The notes below the pieces were generated by a model. The model worked only from the letters and a program-made list of their open reading frames with translations, had not been told where the DNA came from and searched no databases. A DNA stretch of 6,833 nt from Alphaproteobacteria bacterium (GTDB lineage: Bacteria; Pseudomonadota; Alphaproteobacteria; Sphingomonadales; Sphingomonadaceae): positions 1 through 6,833 of the forward strand of contig JAQGLH010000190.1 in assembly GCA_028293005.1 (NCBI GenBank), read 5' to 3'. Both the position numbers and the translations under genes were made by a program. This document shows positions 1 through 5,120 of this stretch, one piece after another; positions within the stretch are counted from its first letter, which is position 1, and every line of letters starts with the position of its first letter.

Positions 1-2956
1 TGACGACACCGATCGCCTGGCGCGCGGCAGCGCCGGCGCCGCCGGCCAGCACCAACGGCACCGCGCCGGCGACGGTGGCGATCGAGGTCATCAGGATCGG
101 CCGCAGCCGCCGCGCGGAGGCGTCGCGGATCGCGCCGGCGATGTTCGCGCCTGCATCGCGCAACTGGTTGGCGAATTCGACGATCAATATGCCGTTCTTG
201 GCGGCGAGCCCGACCAGCATCACGATTCCGACCTGGCTGTAGAGATTGAGGCTCTGGCCCATCAGCGCGAGGCCGACCAGCCCGCCGGCCACCGCGAGCG
301 GCACGGTGGTGATAATCACCGCCGGGTGGACGAAGCTTTCGAACTGCGCGGCGAGCAACAGATAAACGACCAGGATGGTGAAGGCGAAGACGAGATAGAT
401 CGATCCGCCCGCCTCCTTGAACGACTGGCTTTCGCCGCGATAGCCGACCGCGCTGATCTCGGGATGGGTGCGCGCCTGCTGCTCGAGGAAGCTCAAAGCA
501 TCCCCGAGCGAATAGCCGGGCGCGAGGCCGGCCGAGAGCGTGATCGCGCGCAGTTTGTTGTAGCGGCCGAGGTCGCGCGCGCCGGCAACCTCGCGCAACG
601 TCACCAGGTTCGAAAGCGGCACCAGCGCGCCGGTGCGGCTGCGCACGTAGATTCCGGCGAGATTCGCCTCGGTCTGGCGCGAGGGCGCCTCGGCTTGGAC
701 GATCACTCGATATTCCTCGCCGCGGTCGATGTAGGTGGTCACGCGCCGCGAGCCGAGCAGGCTCTGCAGCGCCTGGCTGACGTCGTCCGCCGAAACGCCG
801 AGATCACCGGCGCGTGCGGTGTCGACGTCGATCCGGATCTGCGGCTTGGTTTCCTTATAGTCGGCGTCGAGGTTGATCAGGCCCGGGTTCGACTGGCCGG
901 CGGCGAGGATCGCATCTCGCGCGCGGGCGAGCGCTTCATAGGTCGAGCCCGCGATGACGAAATTGACCGGCTGGCCGCGCCCGCGCCCGAGCGCCGAGCG
1001 CGGCGCGATATTGCCGCGGATGCCCGGGACCTGCGCCAAATTCTTGTTGATCACGCCGACGATATCCTGCGTCGTCTCCTTGCGATCCTCCCACGGCTTG
1101 AGGAAGACGATCATCACGCCGCTGTTGAAATCCTCGCTCGGATTGTAGCTTTGCGGAACCCGAGCGATGATGTTGCGGACCGCGCCGTTGCCGACCATCG
1201 GCAGCACCTTCGCCTCGGCCTCGCGCATATAGGCGTCCATCTGCGCGAATCCGGTGCCCTCCGGAGCGGTAAGCGTGCCGGTCGCGATGCCGACATCCTC
1301 CGCCGGCGCCAGCTCGGAAGGCAGCGTCACGAACAATCCGCCCGCCACGGCGATGAACGCGAGGACGCCGATCATCGGGATCAGCGGCCGCGTCAGCACC
1401 TTGTCGAGCCGGCGCGCGTAAGCGGCTTCGATGCGCTGGAAACGGCGATCGACCCAGCGTGCGAGCCGACCGCGCTCCTCGTGGCGGAGCAGCTTCGAGC
1501 ACAGCATCGGCGCGAGGCTCAGCGCGAGGAAGCCGGAGAAGGCGACCGATCCGATCATCGCCGCGGCGAGTTCGCGGAACAGCTGTCCGGTCTGGCCGCT
1601 GATGAACATGATCGGCACGAACACCGCGCAGACGACCAGGGTCGTGGAGATCACCGCGAAGCCGACCTGGCGTGTCCCCTGATAGGCGGCGGCAAGCGGC
1701 GGCTCGCCCTGCTCGATGCGATGGTAGACGTTCTCGAGCACCACGATCGCATCGTCGACCACCAGTCCGATCGACAGCACCATCGCAAGCAGGGTGAGCA
1801 TGTTGATCGAATAGCCGAGCAGCCACAGCACGGCGAAGCTCGCCAGCAGGCAGAGCGGCACCGTCACCGCGGGGATCAACGTCGCACGCCAGCTCCCGAG
1901 AAACAGGTATATGACCAGCACGACCAGCACCGCCGCCTCGCCGAGCGTGTGCCACACCGCCTCGATCGCGCGGCTGATGAACAGGCTGTCGTCGGATCCG
2001 ATCGTGATCGTCATACCCTCGGGCAAGGTCGGACGGATCTGGTCGGCGAGCGCCTTTGCACTCTCCGCGACTTCGAGCGTGTTTGCGCCCGACTGGCGAA
2101 CGATGCCGAGGCCGATCGCCGCCACACCGCTCGCGCGGAACGATGAATAGGGATTCTCCGGTCCTTGCTCGACACGCGCGATATCGCCGAGCCGCACCAG
2201 ATAGCCGGTGTTGCCGCGGCCGATCACCAGCCGCTCGAAATCGGATGCGGTGATAAACGGGCGTTCGACGCGCAAGGTGACGTTCTGGCTCGACGATTCG
2301 ATGCGCCCGGCGGGAAGCTCGACATTCTGGCGCCTCAAACCCGCCTCGACGTCGGCCGGGGTGAGGCCGAACGCTGCGAGCCGCTCGGGCTGCATCCAGA
2401 CGCGCATCGACGGCCGCGCCTCGCCGGCGACGAACACCTGCGCGACGCCGTTGAGCGCCGAGAAGCGGTCGATCAAATTGCGGTCGGCATAATCGCTGAG
2501 CTGGAGCCGGTTCCAGCCTTGCTTCGAGAGCACGAAGAACAGGATCGGCGAGCTGTCGGCGTCGACCTTGCGCACCTGCGGCGGAAGCACGTCCTCGGGG
2601 AGATCGTTGGCGGCGGCGCCGACCCTGTCGCGCACGTCGTTAGCGGCGGCGTCTATGTCGCGTCCCGGGGTGAACTCGACAGTGATCGTCGATTGGCCGT
2701 CCTGCGAGCGCGACGTGATCGTCTGCAGCCCTTCGATCCCCGCCAGTTGCTCCTCGAGCACCTGGGTGATGCGGCTTTCGACGATGGTCGCCGCGGCGCC
2801 GGTGTAATTGGTGTTGATCGACACGATCGGCGGATCGACGTCGGGATATTCGCGCACCGACAAGGCAAAGAATCCGACCAGTCCGATGACCGCGATCAGC
2901 ACCGCCAGCACCGCCGCGAAGACCGGCCGCCGGACGGAGAGATCGGAGAGCTGCAT
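1..2956 (-). CDS. RND multidrug efflux permease, HAE-1 (AcrB/MexB-like) family; 3' end outside window
   Basis: This is a proton-driven inner-membrane transporter that takes substrates from the periplasm or membrane and passes them, through the adaptor, to an outer-membrane channel. I translated 985 complete codons from the ATG at 2956 without a stop; the family is usually about 1020-1050 residues, so only the C-terminal ~40-60 are missing. The N-terminus is typical: a short cytoplasmic stretch (MQLSDLSVRRPVFA), TM1 at ~10-32, then REYPDVDPP opening the first porter domain. The TM4 proton-relay pair is intact as GLVVDDAIVVLEN with Asp401/Asp402 (AcrB D407/D408). TM10 carries LAAKNGILIVEFA with Lys920 (AcrB K940), and RRLRPILMTS near residue 952 matches the AcrB Arg971 region. 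Two porter/docking blocks lie at ~33-330 and ~545-850, with TM8 at ~852-874. The intact relay motifs argue for a working pump. The substrate cannot be read from sequence. The overall look suggests a MexK/VexF-like rather than AcrB-proper subgroup, but this is tentative. Confidence 0.96.
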   Translation of the reverse strand, partial: MQLSDLSVRRPVFAAVLAVLIAVIGLVGFFALSVREYPDVDPPIVSINTNYTGAAATIVESRITQVLEEQLAGIEGLQTITSRSQDGQSTITVEFTPGRDIDAAANDVRDRVGAAANDLPEDVLPPQVRKVDADSSPILFFVLSKQGWNRLQLSDYADRNLIDRFSALNGVAQVFVAGEARPSMRVWMQPERLAAFGLTPADVEAGLRRQNVELPAGRIESSSQNVTLRVERPFITASDFERLVIGRGNTGYLVRLGDIARVEQGPENPYSSFRASGVAAIGLGIVRQSGANTLEVAESAKALADQIRPTLPEGMTITIGSDDSLFISRAIEAVWHTLGEAAVLVVLVIYLFLGSWRATLIPAVTVPLCLLASFAVLWLLGYSINMLTLLAMVLSIGLVVDDAIVVLENVYHRIEQGEPPLAAAYQGTRQVGFAVISTTLVVCAVFVPIMFISGQTGQLFRELAAAMIGSVAFSGFLALSLAPMLCSKLLRHEERGRLARWVDRRFQRIEAAYARRLDKVLTRPLIPMIGVLAFIAVAGGLFVTLPSELAPAEDVGIATGTLTAPEGTGFAQMDAYMREAEAKVLPMVGNGAVRNIIARVPQSYNPSEDFNSGVMIVFLKPWEDRKETTQDIVGVINKNLAQVPGIRGNIAPRSALGRGRGQPVNFVIAGSTYEALARARDAILAAGQSNPGLINLDADYKETKPQIRIDVDTARAGDLGVSADDVSQALQSLLGSRRVTTYIDRGEEYRVIVQAEAPSRQTEANLAGIYVRSRTGALVPLSNLVTLREVAGARDLGRYNKLRAITLSAGLAPGYSLGDALSFLEQQARTHPEISAVGYRGESQSFKEAGGSIYLVFAFTILVVYLLLAAQFESFVHPAVIITTVPLAVAGGLVGLALMGQSLNLYSQVGIVMLVGLAAKNGILIVEFANQLRDAGANIAGAIRDASARRLRPILMTSIATVAGAVPLVLAGGAGAAARQAIGVV

Positions 2957-2959
2957 CGT

Positions 2960-4084
2960 CTAGCTTCCGGCCGCCGGGGCGGTCTGCTTCGATCCCGTGG
3001 CAGGAGCAGGCTTGTCGGTCCCGCCCGCGCTTCGCGGCGCCGCATTCTGCGCGCCGGCGATGCGGACCGTCATGCCATCGGCGAGCTTGACGACGCCTTC
3101 GGTCACGACCTTCTGCCCGGGCCGCAGCCCCTCGACGATCTCGACCCGTCCGCCCGAGCGCTTGCCGGTGCGGACGCGCGTGCGCACCGCCTTGCTGCCG
3201 GGGCCGATCGCATAGACGTAGCGGGTCTCGCCTTCGCCCACGAGCGCGAGCTCGGGCACCGAAAGCGCCAGCCGCGGATCGCTTTCGATCGTCACGTTGA
3301 GCAGCATCCCGGGGCGTAGCATGCGATCGGGATTGGGGAGCAGCGCACGCACTTTGACCGCCCGCGTTGCCGGATCGAGCACCGGATCGATCGTCGCGAT
3401 CGTGCCGCGGAAAGGGCGTCCGGGAAAAGCCGCTGCGACCGCGTTGATCGGCTGCCCCTCGGCGATCGCGGGAAGCAGCGTCTCCGGGACGCTGAAATCG
3501 AGCTTGATCGTGCTGATGTCGCTGATCGTTGCGATCTCGGTGCCGGCCTGAACGACCGCACCCGGCGAGATGGTGCGCAGCGACACCCAGCCCGCGAACG
3601 GCGCGGTGATCATCCGGTCGCCGATCGACGCGCGCGCTCCGGCGGCTTGCGCGCGCGCCTGCGCGGCCGCGGCGACCTGCGTGTCGAGACTGCTCTTGGT
3701 CGCAAAACCGCGCTGGCGCAGCGTCGCCACCCGGTCGAGCTGCTGCGCGGCCTCGCGCGCCCGCGCCTGCGCCTCCGCGAGCTGGGCATTTTCCTGTCCC
3801 GCGGCGAGGACAGCGAGCACTTGGCCCCGGCGGACGAAATCGCCGTCGTCGAACGCGAGCCGGACGATTCGCTCGGTGACGGGTGCGGAAAGCGTCACTT
3901 GTTCGTTGGCGAGCGCGGTCCCGACCGCCTCGATCCGCTCGACGAAGCGCATTGTCGCCGCCGGCTCGGCCTTGACCAGCGGTGCCGGCCGCTCGCGGCC
4001 TTGTTCTTCGCCGCCGCAGCCGGTGAGGACCGCGGCCGCGAAGACAACCAGACCTAAGCGGGCCAATCCTGTTCTGGAACGCAC
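2960..4084 (-). CDS. RND efflux periplasmic adaptor (membrane fusion protein), lipoprotein
   Basis: This protein (374 aa) bridges the inner-membrane permease and an outer-membrane channel. The signal sequence ends in a lipobox, VLTGC with Cys23, so the mature protein should be lipid-anchored in the periplasmic face of the inner membrane. Gly24 follows the Cys, so there is no Asp+2-type retention signal, but adaptors of this kind usually stay in the inner membrane. In order: first half-lipoyl ~62-95; a short alpha-hairpin ~96-150 rich in Ala/Gln/Arg (ATLRQRGFATKSSLD near the tip); second half-lipoyl ~157-190 (ITAPFAGWVSLR); beta-barrel ~191-268; membrane-proximal domain ~270-343; and a 30-residue Ala/Pro/Gly/Ser-rich tail that is probably disordered. 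The start is GTG at 4084. An in-frame TGA at 4102-4100 rules out an upstream start, and I see no good Shine-Dalgarno before the GTG. The gene directly precedes the permease, the standard adaptor-permease operon order. Confidence 0.95.
   Translation of the reverse strand: MRSRTGLARLGLVVFAAAVLTGCGGEEQGRERPAPLVKAEPAATMRFVERIEAVGTALANEQVTLSAPVTERIVRLAFDDGDFVRRGQVLAVLAAGQENAQLAEAQARAREAAQQLDRVATLRQRGFATKSSLDTQVAAAAQARAQAAGARASIGDRMITAPFAGWVSLRTISPGAVVQAGTEIATISDISTIKLDFSVPETLLPAIAEGQPINAVAAAFPGRPFRGTIATIDPVLDPATRAVKVRALLPNPDRMLRPGMLLNVTIESDPRLALSVPELALVGEGETRYVYAIGPGSKAVRTRVRTGKRSGGRVEIVEGLRPGQKVVTEGVVKLADGMTVRIAGAQNAAPRSAGGTDKPAPATGSKQTAPAAGS
2964..2968 (-). promoter_or_regulatory. Ribosome binding site of the permease gene, inside the adaptor's last codons
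   Basis: GGAAG lies 7 nt upstream of the permease ATG at 2956 and overlaps the final Gly-Ser-stop codons of the adaptor gene. The junction reads TAG ACG ATG, so the adaptor stop and permease start are 3 nt apart. This layout supports the chosen start and suggests translational coupling, which would keep adaptor and permease synthesis linked. The coupling is inferred. Confidence 0.55.
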
Positions 4085-4095
4085 GCTTGGGGGGC

Positions 4096-4147
4096 TAGCT
4101 CATTTTCGAGCGGCGCGCGATCGCGCAGCGGCTCGGAAAATGATCTA
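4096..4147. promoter_or_regulatory. Large imperfect inverted repeat upstream of the efflux operon; candidate operator
   Basis: The left arm TAGCTCATTTTCGAGC (4096-4111) pairs with the right arm GCTCGGAAAATGATCTA (4131-4147), with one mismatch and one bulged base. Nested at the centre is a perfect 12-bp palindrome, GCGCGATCGCGC (4115-4126). The right flank of the adaptor gene begins 11 nt away. The T-run is on the 5' arm and the A-run on the 3' arm when read on either strand, which is the opposite of an intrinsic terminator, and no U-tract follows. A binding site for a repressor of the TetR or MarR kind, which often control such pumps, is the favoured reading. A folded mRNA leader that hides the adaptor start is the alternative. 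The repeat is seen directly; its function is inferred. Confidence 0.5.
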
Positions 4148-4154
4148 ATATCAT
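4140..4154. repeat. Small perfect inverted repeat ATGAT-N5-ATCAT
   Basis: ATGAT (4140-4144) and ATCAT (4150-4154) are perfect 5-bp inverted arms around CTAAT, and they overlap the outer arm of the larger dyad. The adjoining 8-bp palindrome ATCATGAT (4150-4157) makes this a cluster of dyads in the AT-rich island. Such clustering fits a protein-binding site, but 5-bp arms can arise by chance. Confidence 0.3.
4145..4153 (-). promoter_or_regulatory. Possible extended -10 promoter element for the efflux operon
   Basis: On the minus strand TGATATTAG fits an extended -10 pattern (TG, one base, then TATTAG, four of six matches to TATAAT). No good -35 hexamer is visible at 16-18 bp. A transcript from here would start near 4138, inside the outer arm of the large dyad, so a protein bound to the dyad would block it. 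The leader would be about 55 nt. This is a weak call based on position and AT content. Confidence 0.25.
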
Positions 4155-4307
4155 GATGCTGTTACGCTTTCTGGTAGGAAAACCGCTGCCGTATTATGCG
4201 CAAAGGCCTCTACCGTCCGGTCAGGGCCATTTCAAGCGCGGCGTGGGGCGGGATAGTCGGCGTCGAACACTCCTTCACCTTCCCCCCTTCTTGCTTTGGC
4301 GCGGAGA

Positions 4308-5051
4308 TCAGCCCCGCCGCGCACCGAGCAGGAACTCGACATTGCCTTCGGGCCCGGTGATCGGACTCGGCACCACGCCCTCGACCTGCCATCCGCGCTG
4401 CTCGACCCACGCCACCGCCGCCGCGCAGACGCGCGCGTGCACCGCCGGGTCGCGCACCACGCCGCCTTTGCCGATCTCGTCGCGCTCGGCCTCGAACTGC
4501 GGCTTGACCAGCGCCGCCAGGCGCCCGCCGGGCGCCGCGAAATCGAGCGCGGTGTCGAGCACCTTGGCGAGCGCAATGAAGCTTGCGTCGCAGGTGATGA
4601 TGTCGATCGGCTCGGTCACGATCTCGCGCGTCAGATAGCGCGCGTTGGTCTGCTCGTGGACGATCACGCGCGGATCCTGGCGCAGCTTCCAGGCGAGCTG
4701 ATTGGTGCCGACATCGATCGCGAACACCTTGGCCGCGCCGCGCGCCAGCAGCACGTCGGTGAAGCCGCCGGTCGAGGAACCGACGTCGAGCGCGATCGCC
4801 CCGGTCGCGTCCCATCCGAAATGGTCGAGCGCATGCGCCAGCTTGATCCCGCCCCGCGAGACCCAGGGATGGTCCTTGCCGCGCACCTCGAGCGGGGCGT
4901 CGGCGGGGATCGTCTGCCCCGCCTTGTCGATCTTGCGCTCGCCCGAGAAGACCAGCCCCGCGAGGATCAACGCTTGCGCCCGAGCCCGGCTCTCGGCGAG
5001 CCCGCGTTCGGCGAGAAGCTGGTCGATCCGGATCTTGGGAAGCTTGCCCAT
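4308..5051 (-). CDS. tlyA: TlyA family rRNA 2'-O-methyltransferase (S4 domain + FtsJ-like domain)
   Basis: The 247-aa protein is predicted to transfer a methyl group from S-adenosylmethionine to the 2'-OH of a cytidine in rRNA; known TlyA enzymes modify C1920 in 23S and, in one type, C1409 in 16S rRNA. An S4 RNA-binding domain lies at ~7-60 (RIDQLLAERGLAESRARA), followed by WVSRGGIK and a Rossmann-fold methyltransferase. The SAM-binding motif is ALDVGSSTGGFTDVLL (~87-102), with AIDVGTNQLAW (~111-121). The K-D-K-E catalytic set is complete: Lys70, Asp155 (TCDASF), Lys183 (LVKPQFE) and Glu239 (GNVEFLL), which lines up within one residue of the M. tuberculosis set as I recall it. The protein stops soon after Glu239, without the ~30-residue C-terminal extension of mycobacterial TlyA. 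Older annotation calls this family hemolysin; the methyltransferase role is better supported. The ATG at 5051 gives the usual short N-terminus before the S4 domain. It lies 69 nt after dxs and is probably in its operon. Confidence 0.95.
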   Translation of the reverse strand: MGKLPKIRIDQLLAERGLAESRARAQALILAGLVFSGERKIDKAGQTIPADAPLEVRGKDHPWVSRGGIKLAHALDHFGWDATGAIALDVGSSTGGFTDVLLARGAAKVFAIDVGTNQLAWKLRQDPRVIVHEQTNARYLTREIVTEPIDIITCDASFIALAKVLDTALDFAAPGGRLAALVKPQFEAERDEIGKGGVVRDPAVHARVCAAAVAWVEQRGWQVEGVVPSPITGPEGNVEFLLGARRG

Positions 5052-5070
5052 CCGCCGGCTATAGCGGCGG
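5052..5070 (-). repeat. GC-rich hairpin abutting the tlyA start codon
   Basis: On the minus-strand transcript, CCGCC and GC pair with GC and GGCGG around a TATA loop, giving a 7-bp stem with one bulged base. Its 3' end touches the tlyA AUG and includes the only SD-like purines (GGCGG). If formed it would mask the ribosome site unless ribosomes arriving from dxs open it. GC-rich DNA forms such short stems easily, so the regulatory meaning is weak. Confidence 0.3.
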
Positions 5071-5120
5071 CGGGAGAGGGTGCCGAGCGGGCGAGTGCGG
5101 CATCCGCGTGAGCGGAGAGA

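Larger units (their letters stand above)
4085..4307. other. Intergenic region between tlyA and the efflux operon
   Basis: This 223-nt region holds no recognisable gene on either strand. Three parts can be distinguished. Next to the adaptor start is a large GC-centred dyad (4096-4147). Beside it is an AT-richer island (about 4135-4205) that stands out against the GC-rich surroundings and looks promoter-like. Next to tlyA, the minus strand has a purine-rich run (about 4270-4298, including GGGGGG) followed by a possible 22-codon GTG reading frame (4278-4210) of doubtful reality. I found no stem-loop with a U-tract after tlyA, so transcription from dxs-tlyA may read into the region. Confidence 0.7.

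Noticed and set aside
936..1955. A 339-codon minus-strand frame inside the permease gene
   Set aside because: It overlaps the permease on the same strand in a different frame; its Arg/Ala/Gly-rich product has no recognisable family, whereas the permease frame matches HAE-1 along its whole length.
326..2146. A 606-codon open frame on the plus strand, antisense to the RND permease
   Set aside because: Its translation is a low-complexity mix rich in Arg, Asp, Ala and His with no domain, and it lies opposite a clearly coding frame with intact catalytic motifs. Long antisense frames are expected opposite GC-rich genes.
2165..3319. A 384-codon plus-strand frame crossing the permease-adaptor junction
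   Set aside because: It runs antisense to two well-supported genes, and its product is Arg/Asp/His-rich with no domain. It is a shadow of high GC content.
4096..4147. The intergenic dyad as an intrinsic terminator of tlyA
   Set aside because: No U-tract follows the stem on the minus strand; the base after the 3' arm begins a C-run, and the T/A runs inside the arms have the opposite polarity to a terminator.
4153..4638. A 161-codon plus-strand frame starting in the intergenic region, as a possible divergent gene or regulator
   Set aside because: Most of it overlaps tlyA antisense; the translation shows no helix-turn-helix or other domain, and there is no good ribosome site before its ATG.
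4308..5051. Hemolysin function for TlyA
   Set aside because: There is no signal peptide or membrane segment, and the S4 domain, SAM motif and K-D-K-E residues support an rRNA methyltransferase.
4296..5111. A 271-codon plus-strand frame opposite tlyA
   Set aside because: Antisense to a TlyA gene with all four catalytic residues, with no recognisable features of its own.
5103..5116. TCCGC-GTGA-GCGGA stem-loop just after the dxs stop as a terminator
   Set aside because: Only 5 bp of stem and no T-rich stretch after it in the direction of transcription.
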